From positions 1 to 64,000 of IMG/VR virus record IMGVR_UViG_3300025889_000076: a DNA stretch of 64,000 nt; one strand, written 5' to 3'. This document shows positions 42,390 to 51,664 of the stretch, in pieces. Below the pieces are notes generated by a model. It had not been told where the DNA came from, did not search any database, and saw only the letters and a list, made by a program, of their open reading frames with translations. Origin of the DNA: a virus. The translations under genes were made by a program, and so were the position numbers. Within the stretch, counting starts at the first letter, position 1. Every line of letters begins with the position of its first letter.

Positions 42390-44599
42390 TATAAATTATA
42401 CCCTATTCCAAATCCGTCATATTGTCCACCAGAAGTACAGACAAAACCAAATAAATCCGCCTTATTACCAGTAGAACTTAATGTAGGTACAGTATTATCG
42501 GGCCATCTTATTGTTGAAAACCAAGTCACTGTTCTATTACCAGTTACATCCTGTTGTAACCTAATAGCAAACTTTTGACCTACTGTAGGATTTGATAATG
42601 CAAGAGTTCTATTTCCTCCTAGTGTAACAGTATGGAAATTAGATTCATTTAAGTCAAATGTTATAGTTGTAGAGTCAGCATTAGATTTATTAGAAGTCTT
42701 AATAGCTTTTGATACTGTTACTATTCCGCCAGTAATATTTCCGGTTGTAGATATCCCCGCAGAAGTAATAACTCCTGTAGTTGTATCATTAGCATCATTT
42801 CTTAGGTAGTTATCTTGTACATTAAAAGTGGTTCCAGCAAGCTGCAATCCGCTTCCGGCTGAATATGTGGTATCTGTATCAGTTACTGTTTCTGTCGCTG
42901 TACTAATACTAGTCACATGACCATTACTATCCAACAAAATGTCTTGAATATAAGTTCTACCGGAATTATTTGAACTAGAAGCCGCTGAGATAGCAGGATG
43001 TGCATTTAGATATCCTGAATCATTGACAAACTGACTAATATTGCCACCGCTACGTGCTACTGTGCTATCGACACTAAAAGTAGTAGTGGCTAGATTTAGA
43101 CCATCTCCCGCAGAATATGTAGTATTAGTATCTGTATTTACTGGATTTCCATTAAAATATAATGTGCCTCCGCTGTTGTATAATTTGTTAGTAGTGACAG
43201 ATGGAGTAGAGGAAGATATTAATATGCCAGTATCTACAGCTACTAAATTATGAACTCTTAAGCCCGTATCATTAACATTTAATGATATTATTTCGACTGT
43301 GGCATTAGGGTTTAAAGTAGATACCCCGACATTACCCAAAGCTACTCTTCGTGTCGAACTATCGCCAGTGATTAACTTTTGAATATGAACCTTGTTATCG
43401 GTATTATTAAGAATGCTAGTGTTAGCACCACTGTTAACAATCTCTAAATTATTATAACCATCAGCATTATACCCGGCCTGAAAACCTATATAATTGTTGT
43501 GATGACCACTAGAAGATTCTCCCGCATAATATCCAACAAAATTACAAAATTCTGCATCTCTAGATAAACTACCGGCATATTCTCCAATCATAACACTTCG
43601 AATAGAATTTAAAGATTCATCTCCAGCGTTTCTTCCACCCATGAACACAGTATCACAACCTACAGCATTCGCCCCAGCGGCCTTTCCTAAGAACTGGCTG
43701 TAGGAACAATTATTAGCATTAAAACCCGCCGTAGTTCCAATACATATAACACTGGTTAAAGAAGTACTCTCTTCGCCTGCCTCAGAGCCAATAAAATCAC
43801 AACTATCAGCATTCAGGGCATTATAACCAGCATAATCTCCTAACATATTTGTAGAAATATTGCCACTGGATTCCCGTCCAGCATAACTTCCAATCATATT
43901 TGTAGCTCTATTGCCACTGGATGCCCGACCCGCAGTATTGCCAATCATAGCTACATTAGTATTCCCGCTTGACGCCCATCCAGCAGACGATCCAATCATT
44001 GAAACATTTGTATTGTTTTTATTATAGGCTCCAGCGTAACTACCAATATATTCGACAGAGGCGGGTCCGATAGAATCAAGTCCCGCATTGTCTCCAATAC
44101 TAATAAAATCGGCATCTCCAAATGTTATATTTTTAAAATTACCAGTATCTGCTGTATAGAACTGAGTCCCGTTAAGTCTTAATCCAGTTCCTGCTGTATA
44201 TGACGTAGCCGCTGTAGTTTGTACGGTAGAATCAGAGAATATTACTCCGGAGCTAGTTAAGACTACTTGATCATTCGCATTCCTATAAACAGATTTTTCA
44301 GCAGGATAAGTTAAGAATACGGTATGCGTACCAGTAGATAAAGTAACGATACTATCCGCATTACTACTTGCTAAAATAGTATTACGTGTTAAAGTATCAG
44401 GAGATGCGTCAGTTATAGTTCCAATACCAACTTCCCAATCCGTTCCATTTGCATCCTGGATAGCATAGTAACAAGTATTTCCATTACCGACAGCAGACAC
44501 AAAACCTTCGAATCCAGCAACAGCACCGTCTAAATCCAAGGTGCCTGTACCTGTCGTCGAAGATGTTTCTTTTACTCTGTCTTTTAATATTAAAGCCAT
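42389..44599 (-). CDS. tail fibre with IG-x-x-AG repeats and C-terminal tip
   Basis: The N-terminus MALILKDRVKETSSTTGTGTLDLDGAV has the fold of a virion-attachment segment that introduces many phage fibres. Residues about 180-400 carry at least eleven repeats of about 18-20 residues built on IGxxAGxxSSGNxxxxM, suggesting a trimeric beta-helix like YadA heads. The C-terminal 110 residues match the tip of the 640-residue fibre (KAIKTSNKSNADSTTITFDL, then DLFGFVCTSGGQYDG). It is probably a receptor-binding fibre. Confidence 0.75.
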   Translation of the reverse strand: MALILKDRVKETSSTTGTGTLDLDGAVAGFEGFVSAVGNGNTCYYAIQDANGTDWEVGIGTITDASPDTLTRNTILASSNADSIVTLSTGTHTVFLTYPAEKSVYRNANDQVVLTSSGVIFSDSTVQTTAATSYTAGTGLRLNGTQFYTADTGNFKNITFGDADFISIGDNAGLDSIGPASVEYIGSYAGAYNKNNTNVSMIGSSAGWASSGNTNVAMIGNTAGRASSGNRATNMIGSYAGRESSGNISTNMLGDYAGYNALNADSCDFIGSEAGEESTSLTSVICIGTTAGFNANNCSYSQFLGKAAGANAVGCDTVFMGGRNAGDESLNSIRSVMIGEYAGSLSRDAEFCNFVGYYAGESSSGHHNNYIGFQAGYNADGYNNLEIVNSGANTSILNNTDNKVHIQKLITGDSSTRRVALGNVGVSTLNPNATVEIISLNVNDTGLRVHNLVAVDTGILISSSTPSVTTNKLYNSGGTLYFNGNPVNTDTNTTYSAGDGLNLATTTFSVDSTVARSGGNISQFVNDSGYLNAHPAISAASSSNNSGRTYIQDILLDSNGHVTSISTATETVTDTDTTYSAGSGLQLAGTTFNVQDNYLRNDANDTTTGVITSAGISTTGNITGGIVTVSKAIKTSNKSNADSTTITFDLNESNFHTVTLGGNRTLALSNPTVGQKFAIRLQQDVTGNRTVTWFSTIRWPDNTVPTLSSTGNKADLFGFVCTSGGQYDGFGIGYNL

Positions 44600-46602
44600 T
44601 ATAAGGCTACCTCAAAGGCTGTATCTATTTCTGTCATGAATTCTGTAGACTGATTTAGATTCATATTTAAAATACTATCAGATTCTACATAACTATCTAT
44701 ATTGTTTATACTATGTACATTTAAGTTAAAGGGCTGAGTAGTAACTAAGCTTAAATCAAATTCACATAGAGACTTTTGTTCTAGTAAAGAAGATAGGCCA
44801 GTTGAAAGTTTTGATAGTGAGAATGTATGTTGTCTTCTGATGTTGCCATCAAACAGCACAAGTGATTTAGATTGACCTCCTATTGATGTTCGGCTCAATA
44901 GGGATTTTAGAGTAACTTGTTGTAATCTATTTATATACAGTGGGAAGTTAACAACTTCTGTTCTACCAACTAATACACCATTTCCGGTGATTCTAGAACT
45001 AGAAGCAAGACTTGCTGACAGTGTCTGAGTTACAATATTGCCATTTATAGCAGCAGATCCGAAGATACTAGCTGAACTAGCAGATAACAAACTTCCTACA
45101 GCAGACAGGGTAGATGATCCACTGACTAATGAAATTCCGTCAGTAAAAGAATTAGCGTTAGTTATGTTTGAATTTAGTGTGCTTTGGGCGGAAAGCGACC
45201 CATTAATGCTTACTTCTTTACTAGACGTACTTTCCAGTATAGATCGATTAGCTAAACCTGCATTAATAGATAGTATAACACCAACATCTGCTGATACTTC
45301 AGATGATCCAATTATAGTCTTTTGACTCGTTAAGCTGACTGATCCTATAGCTGTAAGAGTAGAACTCGCCCTAAGAGATGAACTCCCTGGTAACTCTTGT
45401 CCCCCTTGGGATATTTCCCCAATCAAACGACCTTGTCCAGCAAATAGTAATGGTTTATTTACTATGCTAAAACCGTTATTAAACGCCTCTGAAAATGATC
45501 CAGGAGAATATCCGCCATTTATTATTAAGCTATTATTAGATCTAATTCTTGAAGAAGATATTAAAGATGTTGAGTTACTTATAGTATTGACTATAGTACC
45601 AGTAAGTTCTGCCTGTGAGCCAAAACTAGAACCTACAGATAATATCAAACTATTGTCAGGAACTATTGAAGCTTTACTACTTAAATTAGCACTATTAGAA
45701 GTAGATAGACTGCCTACAGAAAATACTCTAGAAGTACTTGACAACGATACAGAACCGCTTGAAATATTCGTAACGTTTACGTCTACTCTAGATGTAGAGG
45801 CTAAGGAAGCCCTTCCTCCAATACTTACATTAGCACTGCTAGAGACAGTAGCAGAAGCTGAGATAGTCGCTGCTATTATTTTTGTTAAGGAGCCATTGAC
45901 TACTGAAGTATTATTTGATACAATAGAGGAGTTGCCGGAGATTATTAATGACGGATCTCCAACTAGACTACCCGTACCAGACATCGTCAATACAGGGTTG
46001 CTTGTAGTCAATTTTCCGTCTGACCGTACTTCACTGGATGTAGATAGAGTTTGATCTCCATCAATAATTATACTTCCTTGACTATCCAAAGAAGCACTTC
46101 CGGTAAGTACAGAAGATATCTGCTTAGATATATTTCCTTCGCCACTAAGAAAAGAACTAGCACTTAGTGAAGAAGATATGGCCTTAGATGAACTTCCTTG
46201 ACTATTGAGAGAAGAGTTCTCTGCTAATGAAGCATCTACCGAGCCAGATAAACTTCCCTGACTTTCTAGAGAGATATTCGAAGCTAGTGAGGAAGATATC
46301 GAGCTAGATAAACTCCCCTGGCTTTCGAGAGAAGCATTCGATACAAGTGAAGAATATATCGATTGAGATATACTTCCTGTAAAATTAACTTCAGAAGAGG
46401 CTGGTAAAAAGGCAGGGCTGGATAATACAAAAGAAGCCTCAGACACTAATGTAGCTTGAGAAGCTAGACTAATATCTGAGGCTTTAATGAAGCTTGGTCC
46501 GGCACTTATAGTTGACGTGGCAGACAGTGTAGACGCACCATCCTTGAATCCACCACCAAGTGATGAAAATGGTAACGTGCTAAAGGCTTCAATACTAAAC
46601 AT
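44599..46602 (-). CDS. Ser-rich repeat fibre protein
   Basis: A 667-residue protein made largely of Ser, Leu and Ala, with many repeats of the form ISSSLxSxxSLxSQGS in the first 200 residues and related short repeats after. The start overlaps the adjacent fibre stop. The end has a non-repetitive tail (QHTFSLSKLSTGLSSLLEQKSLCEFDLSLVTTQPF). Ser-rich repeats are typical of fibres and of glycan-modified surface proteins. A role as O-glycosylated fibre is a hypothesis. No catalytic domain. Confidence 0.6.
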   Translation of the reverse strand: MFSIEAFSTLPFSSLGGGFKDGASTLSATSTISAGPSFIKASDISLASQATLVSEASFVLSSPAFLPASSEVNFTGSISQSIYSSLVSNASLESQGSLSSSISSSLASNISLESQGSLSGSVDASLAENSSLNSQGSSSKAISSSLSASSFLSGEGNISKQISSVLTGSASLDSQGSIIIDGDQTLSTSSEVRSDGKLTTSNPVLTMSGTGSLVGDPSLIISGNSSIVSNNTSVVNGSLTKIIAATISASATVSSSANVSIGGRASLASTSRVDVNVTNISSGSVSLSSTSRVFSVGSLSTSNSANLSSKASIVPDNSLILSVGSSFGSQAELTGTIVNTISNSTSLISSSRIRSNNSLIINGGYSPGSFSEAFNNGFSIVNKPLLFAGQGRLIGEISQGGQELPGSSSLRASSTLTAIGSVSLTSQKTIIGSSEVSADVGVILSINAGLANRSILESTSSKEVSINGSLSAQSTLNSNITNANSFTDGISLVSGSSTLSAVGSLLSASSASIFGSAAINGNIVTQTLSASLASSSRITGNGVLVGRTEVVNFPLYINRLQQVTLKSLLSRTSIGGQSKSLVLFDGNIRRQHTFSLSKLSTGLSSLLEQKSLCEFDLSLVTTQPFNLNVHSINNIDSYVESDSILNMNLNQSTEFMTEIDTAFEVAL

Positions 46603-46623
46603 GACTTAACCTATTTAAAAGGA

Positions 46624-47040
46624 TTAGTCAAATTTAATATCAAGATCTGATATATTGAACCGGAATGTATCTCCCAATAAAACATCTCTAGGGGTTGTTA
46701 AACCACCCTTAAAGAAGATATTACCGCCACTTAGAGCATCTGCAATAATAACTCCACTAGCATATCCCCAATTCCCTGCGGCAGTAGGGAAAGTAATAGC
46801 TGTATTATTAGAGACAAGTTGACCGCTACCATCTACCGTTGGTGGATCAAAATTACCAGTTGGGACGTGAACTCGTGCATATCCATTTCCAGTAATTTCA
46901 TTGGCTGAAGGATTTGATTCGCTAGGATAGTCAGAAGTTAAACCAATATAAACACCTGTAGAAGGAAGAGTAAAAGATTGACCCCTAAAAATAGCCGATA
47001 ATAGGCCGGATTCAAAATAGTCGGTCATCGCATTGCTCAT
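46624..47040 (-). CDS. virion protein (138 aa), phage tail/fibre family
   Basis: MSNAMTDYFESGLLSAIFRGQSFTLPSTGVYIGL belongs to a common pattern of small phage structural proteins (S-N-A-x-x-D-Y-F-E...LF-R, then VYIGLTSD). The beta-rich body ends with LLGDTFRFNISDLDIKFD. It opens the fibre operon on the - strand, with AAGGAG before the ATG. Often such proteins lie next to fibres and may be a tail accessory or fibre assembly factor. Confidence 0.6.
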   Translation of the reverse strand: MSNAMTDYFESGLLSAIFRGQSFTLPSTGVYIGLTSDYPSESNPSANEITGNGYARVHVPTGNFDPPTVDGSGQLVSNNTAITFPTAAGNWGYASGVIIADALSGGNIFFKGGLTTPRDVLLGDTFRFNISDLDIKFD

Positions 47041-47090
47041 GACGACTCCTTATTATTTTTGTGTAATGAATTAACAAGCTATACAATCTA

Positions 47091-48701
47091 TTACACCTTA
47101 TTATAGGTTTTTACCCATTTAGCCTGACCACAATCCCAAATCTTGTTCATACCGTGTTCATATCCAGTATTTGAGGGGAATTTCATACGGTGGTAGGTAG
47201 ACTGAGTGTCTGTCCACTTAAAACTTTTGTAACACGATTGACAAGAAAATCCTAAATCAGACAAATATTCTCCAGATCCGTATCTTTTATCAATAAATGT
47301 CGTAATACTATCTGGATTGTTCTCTAGTTCAAAAGATTTTAATAATCTAGAGAACCCCCCAGGAATAGAATACCCCTTCTTTGGACAGAATCTACTAATT
47401 TCCCAATTATTATCTTTTTTTCTTCTGACTCTCATAGCACAATAAACGATTTTGTCATTATGTAGTGTATATGTTAGCCCCTGACCTTTTCCCATTAAAT
47501 GGTTATCTTCAAAAAACATTTTTGATAATGAAGCACCCATTTTTCCAATTTTTAGTTTCCTAGCATAAATAGTATCGCTGATTGATAGTTTGTTATTGAT
47601 AATAGATTCAACAATTTCAAATTTATTCAATAACTCGTCTTCTAAAAAGAAAAGGGACTTATAGCCAAGTGCTTCATAAGCGTCTTTTTTATTTATATGA
47701 TATCTGTCATCCTGTTGAATTTTATCTGAGTGCCAAAATAACCCGTCCGTTTCAATAATTAAACTAAATTCCGGAATTACAAAGTCAGGGTAAAATCTAT
47801 CTAATTTTTTATTGTAATCAAAATCTATTCCTTTCTCTTTTAATAGATTAAAAATTAAAGTTTCGATGTTAGTCATACTCTTTTTGTAATTAATAGCATA
47901 GTCCCATCCATGCTGATTTGCTAATGTCGCAAAGTAACTTCTAGAAATACCTATCCTTTGAGACCATTCTGTCTTGTTCATGCCCTTATGAGTTTCTATC
48001 TGCCCCATTTCTGTTTTTGTTTTTAGGGACTTAGCATTGATAGCACAGGCATTTTCCGGCACCTGCATATAGTATTCTTTTCCATATCTATCTAGACAGG
48101 TTTGTCTTGATTTCTTTCTAACTTCTTCTAATTGGAAAACGTTATCAACTCCAAACTTTTCTTTTGATAATTTTTTACATGATTCCGAAGCTAAATAGTA
48201 TTCATGACCATATAATTTTTTGTTAGTGTTTTTCCTTTTTTCTTTGAATTCATCAACAGAAGATACGTTCTCTACACCATATCTTTTCATACAAGTTTCT
48301 TTATATTTACTCTGTACTTCTTGAGATTGTACAGCAAACTCTACTCCGTATTTTTTTAAGCAGGTTTCTTTAGATCTATTCTGGACGCTTTTATTCATCA
48401 TAGGATGTTCAGCTCCATATTTTTCCAAATTAGTTTCTTTTATTTTATCTTTAATGTCTTTTCTTTGGAATGGATTAGACACCCCATGTTTCTGTATAGA
48501 TATCTCTTCCCTCTTTTTATCACGACATTTTTTACAACAGTCTTTTGGTAATTTATCTCTACCAGTACTATATATCTTCATTGTTGTTTCATAGGTATTC
48601 TCACAGTAATCACAGAGGGCTAATATTTTTTTACGAGAGAACTTACTTAGGTTTTTGACTTCATATCCAAATTTTGATTTAGTTTGTTCGTTTAAAAACA
48701 T
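47091..48701 (-). CDS. homing endonuclease with DNA-binding repeats and Vsr-like core
   Basis: The N-terminal third holds an early Cys cluster (CDYCENTY, CCKKCRDKK) and about six repeats of 26 or so residues around KETCLKKYGVExxxxSxEV, the DNA-binding repeat found in phage homing endonucleases. A central stretch (KTEWSQRIGISRSYFATLANQHGWDYAI) is an HTH-like element. The C-terminal half has DRFYPDFVIPEFSLIIETDGLFWHSDK and EALGYKSLFFLEDEL, the Vsr-like fold. It sits between the major capsid terminator and fibre genes, a typical place for a free-standing homing endonuclease. Confidence 0.8.
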   Translation of the reverse strand: MFLNEQTKSKFGYEVKNLSKFSRKKILALCDYCENTYETTMKIYSTGRDKLPKDCCKKCRDKKREEISIQKHGVSNPFQRKDIKDKIKETNLEKYGAEHPMMNKSVQNRSKETCLKKYGVEFAVQSQEVQSKYKETCMKRYGVENVSSVDEFKEKRKNTNKKLYGHEYYLASESCKKLSKEKFGVDNVFQLEEVRKKSRQTCLDRYGKEYYMQVPENACAINAKSLKTKTEMGQIETHKGMNKTEWSQRIGISRSYFATLANQHGWDYAINYKKSMTNIETLIFNLLKEKGIDFDYNKKLDRFYPDFVIPEFSLIIETDGLFWHSDKIQQDDRYHINKKDAYEALGYKSLFFLEDELLNKFEIVESIINNKLSISDTIYARKLKIGKMGASLSKMFFEDNHLMGKGQGLTYTLHNDKIVYCAMRVRRKKDNNWEISRFCPKKGYSIPGGFSRLLKSFELENNPDSITTFIDKRYGSGEYLSDLGFSCQSCYKSFKWTDTQSTYHRMKFPSNTGYEHGMNKIWDCGQAKWVKTYNKV

Positions 48702-48730
48702 TCTATGATTCCTAAAGAGACTATTTTCAA

Positions 48731-48765
48731 TAAAAAAAGAGAGGCGGGCCGAAACCCGCCTCTCT
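48731..48765 (-). terminator. rho-independent terminator after major capsid gene
   Basis: GAGAGGCGGG (48739-48748) and CCCGCCTCTC (48755-48764) form a perfect 10-bp stem with a CCGAAA loop. On the - strand it ends in a run of seven Ts. It lies 18 bases after the major capsid stop and separates that gene from the homing endonuclease. Confidence 0.85.
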
Positions 48766-48782
48766 ATTATAGCAAAAATATC

Positions 48783-49793
48783 TTAGAAACTAGCCGCAAT
48801 TACACGTCGAGAATCCAATACCCCAAAACCTAGCTCACTAAATCCGTAAAAACCCATCTTCTGATGACGATGCAGCATCTCATCTTCGAAGATAGTAACT
48901 TCTTGTTTAACTGGCATAACAAAGCTATCGCTAGCCTTGAGGTCAAGACCGATAACCAGTTCTACATCACCATTAGGACCAAGTGCCCCACCAAGATTGT
49001 TAGTGAAGTAGTTCTGATATTCTTGGCTCTGTCCGAGTTCATCAAGAGCATGAAGATTAACATTGAACAAGCGAGAAAGTGCTCCACTTTCATCATTAGC
49101 GACATGAACTTCTCGACGACTAGTGTCATCAAGCTGATCAACGCCCCAGTTTCGCATGTCCTCAATTCCTTCAGGACTCAGATAAGCATCGGTCAATTGA
49201 CCACGATTCATAGAACCAGAGTTACCGCCACCATTACGTCTCATAACGGTCTTCATCAGACTTACGAGTCGTTTGGTGAACTGACCAGGAGCCGCATCAG
49301 TATCGAACAGCAAGATATTACGATCAACAGTAGCAGCCAAAATAGTATGCCAACCATCATCGTTCATCTTCTTGACGAAACCAGCTTCCAGGGCTTGAGC
49401 GGCACGATTCACAACGTCCCAACGTGCTTCGCGAACATATCGAAGAAGCATATCGATTGAGTTAGTAATTGAGTACGTAGGAATCGTCACATAGTCGCCT
49501 TCAACAGTCCGCTCAGGCACACGACCATGACCAGGATTGGTGTAAGCGACAAATTCATCTTCTTCTCCTGGAGCAATAAGATCCAGAGGAAATTCAGTTG
49601 AAGTACCTGGCTCCATAGGAATGCGTTCAAAGATACCACCAAGGATATCTCCAACAAGAACGCCTTCTCGGAGAGGCAATTCAATAGCTTTAGCCAACTG
49701 ATGCTGTGCGACAAGAGCTTCCGGCTTATTAGAACTACCGGCCCTTTTGATCAGTTCGATAAAGTCAGGACTAGGTTTAGTAAGAATAGACAT
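48783..49793 (-). CDS. major capsid protein, HK97-fold type
   Basis: A 336-residue protein with MSILTKPSPDFIELIKRAG, an N-arm-like start, then PMEPGTSTEFPLDLIAPGEEDEFVAYTNPGHGRVPERTVEGDYVTIPTY and a helix-rich middle (REARWDVVNRAAQALEAGFVKKM), as in HK97-fold capsids of large phages. The gene is G+C-richer and shows neat codon use, consistent with high expression. Order terminase-portal-protease-decoration-capsid is standard, and it is followed by a strong terminator. Confidence 0.85.
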   Translation of the reverse strand: MSILTKPSPDFIELIKRAGSSNKPEALVAQHQLAKAIELPLREGVLVGDILGGIFERIPMEPGTSTEFPLDLIAPGEEDEFVAYTNPGHGRVPERTVEGDYVTIPTYSITNSIDMLLRYVREARWDVVNRAAQALEAGFVKKMNDDGWHTILAATVDRNILLFDTDAAPGQFTKRLVSLMKTVMRRNGGGNSGSMNRGQLTDAYLSPEGIEDMRNWGVDQLDDTSRREVHVANDESGALSRLFNVNLHALDELGQSQEYQNYFTNNLGGALGPNGDVELVIGLDLKASDSFVMPVKQEVTIFEDEMLHRHQKMGFYGFSELGFGVLDSRRVIAASF

Positions 49794-49818
49794 TTATTTT
49801 ACCCCTAAGAAAAGTTTG

Positions 49819-50268
49819 TTAGACGTTGACAGCGACCTTGGCAAAGCCATCGGCGTTCTTCGTTGATAGAAATTGACCAATTTTTGGAGCCGTACCATCC
49901 TGCGTAGCAGAGCAGTTGCCCGAATCAGCCAAATAACAATCTTGGCCTGCCGTTGGAGTACCAGAAATCTGGTCCGTAACGACCCAACCTTTTCGCAAGA
50001 GGGTAACTTTACCTCCCTGCTGAACTTCATCTTTCTGCCAATTAATATGATAACGAGACTGATCAATATTAACGACATCATTTAAAAGAATACCAGCAAA
50101 CTTCGCACCACTTGCTTCTGCTGCAACTGTAACAACAGCGTTGCTGTTATCCATTGCGGAACCAGAACCAGCAGTACTGATACTCATGAACTGACCTTTT
50201 TCAGCCGTTTCGTTAATGAAAAAACTAATGTCAGTATCAAGTTCGTTTCGATCACCTTTAAGAGCCAT
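49819..50268 (-). CDS. capsid decoration-like protein (149 aa)
   Basis: The ATG at 50268 (MALKGDRNELDTDISFFINETAEKG) is preferred over one three codons upstream. The sequence has the pattern of phage capsid stabilising proteins: a flexible start, then KGQFMSISTAGSG, AKFAGILLNDVV and a beta barrel (VTLLRKGWVVTDQI, AGQDCYLADSGNC). It lies between the protease/scaffold gene and the major capsid protein. Confidence 0.7.
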   Translation of the reverse strand: MALKGDRNELDTDISFFINETAEKGQFMSISTAGSGSAMDNSNAVVTVAAEASGAKFAGILLNDVVNIDQSRYHINWQKDEVQQGGKVTLLRKGWVVTDQISGTPTAGQDCYLADSGNCSATQDGTAPKIGQFLSTKNADGFAKVAVNV

Positions 50269-50283
50269 TGTAAACACCCCTGA

Positions 50284-51633
50284 TTATTTAAGGTTTTGAG
50301 TAGTTTTAAGAACATTTCTAAAATAACTAGCAGTAGAAGCAAACGTATCTGTCAGATCTTCTGGAGTAGAAATAAGAGCGGCTTCCGCTTCTTGTTCAAC
50401 TTCCTCAAGTTCTTCAGCAACACTTTCTTCTACTTCTTCTACTTCTTCTTCTACCGCTTCAGCAATAACTACTTCAGGAGTAGCCTGTGGCGTATGGACC
50501 AATTCCAACATCGCTGCAAAAGCTTCATCATCTACAGAGTCGAACTTTTCTAAAAGATTGCCGACTTTGTCTTCAGTAATACCAACTTCAAGAGCCTGCT
50601 TAGTACGATTCAACGTGCGAATAGTAGCAACAGCCTCAGTGAGTTTAGTCTTGGAAGCATCTAGTTCAGATTTGACCGTAGCCAATTCTGTACTAAGAGC
50701 TTTTTCAGTTTCTACATGCTGTGCGATAGTTTCATTAAGTTCAGCAATCACAGCATCTTTTTCATTTTTCACATTTTCAAGTTCTGTAAGAGTAACGGAA
50801 GCTACGGCAGCTTCCAATTCAGGACTCGTGACCGATTGAGCATCGGACATAGCAAACTCCTTAATTTTAAAAGGTTGAGTTTCTTGCTCGAATACATCTT
50901 GGTTCGAATCAAGAATGATACTTCTAGGATTAGCAGGTTGATTAACTAAGCCTTTACCAGAAAAAGAGATATTACGCAATAATCTACCAACTTTGTATCC
51001 ATTCCATTTACCTTCGCCTCCATAAACCCGGAGATGTTTTGTTAAGAATGCAGAGTCTTCATCTCTAACAACTACATTTATTTTACCTTCTGGACTAATC
51101 ACAGAATAATCAAAGTCAGAAAATAGACACTCCATAGAGACTGCCCATTTTCCTTCATCAATCTCTTCAGTCAAAGATTTAATTCTTTGACGGAGTTCTG
51201 GATCACTCCAGCTTTTATAAATAACAGCCGAAGTAATAATATCGAATACTTCTGGTCTTTCTTCAGATACAACCTTCGACCCATCTTGATCAACAACAAT
51301 AGAACCAGTTATATGCCCAATGATATCAGTTTCATTATGCATATAGTTAAATTGCTTATCTACCGGAGTATCTCTTGCCGCCCAAACTTCATCAGGATCA
51401 AAAACATCGTCGTTTTTATTCCATCCAGTAGAGACAAGGATTGAGTTCAGATAATATAAATCAATCTGGTCAGGATTTGAATTACCAAAACCAGCAATAG
51501 TCTTTTGAATATCTTCTTTAGAAGGATGGGTATAGTCAGCATCAAGAAGAATTTTTGCTTCTAGTGCCACACTAGCACTAGACTTAACTATATCACTTAA
51601 ACCATCTAAAATTTCTTGTTCATATATTTTCAT
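50284..51633 (-). CDS. prohead protease fused to scaffold-like region
   Basis: The first 230 residues have features of phage head maturation proteases: HNETDIIGHI near residue 98, KWAVSMECLFSDFDY near residue 160, and LLRNISFSGKGLVNQPANPRSI near residue 220. The second half (residues about 260-400) is a Glu/Lys-rich coiled coil (TELENVKNEKDAVIAELNET...), like a scaffolding domain, ending in an acidic run. It is upstream of the decoration and capsid genes, as expected. It would self-cleave with the scaffold during capsid maturation. Confidence 0.75.
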   Translation of the reverse strand: MKIYEQEILDGLSDIVKSSASVALEAKILLDADYTHPSKEDIQKTIAGFGNSNPDQIDLYYLNSILVSTGWNKNDDVFDPDEVWAARDTPVDKQFNYMHNETDIIGHITGSIVVDQDGSKVVSEERPEVFDIITSAVIYKSWSDPELRQRIKSLTEEIDEGKWAVSMECLFSDFDYSVISPEGKINVVVRDEDSAFLTKHLRVYGGEGKWNGYKVGRLLRNISFSGKGLVNQPANPRSIILDSNQDVFEQETQPFKIKEFAMSDAQSVTSPELEAAVASVTLTELENVKNEKDAVIAELNETIAQHVETEKALSTELATVKSELDASKTKLTEAVATIRTLNRTKQALEVGITEDKVGNLLEKFDSVDDEAFAAMLELVHTPQATPEVVIAEAVEEEVEEVEESVAEELEEVEQEAEAALISTPEDLTDTFASTASYFRNVLKTTQNLK

Positions 51634-51646
51634 ATAGTCACCTCGT

Positions 51647-51659
51647 TTTATTATACACC
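51647..51659 (-). promoter_or_regulatory. GGTGTATAATAAA motif upstream of protease/scaffold gene
   Basis: On the - strand GGTGTATAATAAA lies between the portal stop and the start of the protease gene. Similar sequences occur at several other operon joints. It may be a -10-like phage promoter element. No -35 box is evident. Confidence 0.35.
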
Positions 51660-51664
51660 AAATT

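Noticed and set aside
45464-46054. 196-aa + strand frame rich in Leu, Glu, Asp, Pro and Thr
   Set aside because: Antisense of the Ser-rich repeat gene; its composition is what the complement of that repeat would give.
48864-49460. 198-aa + strand frame
   Set aside because: Antisense of the major capsid gene, which has clear homology and a strong terminator.
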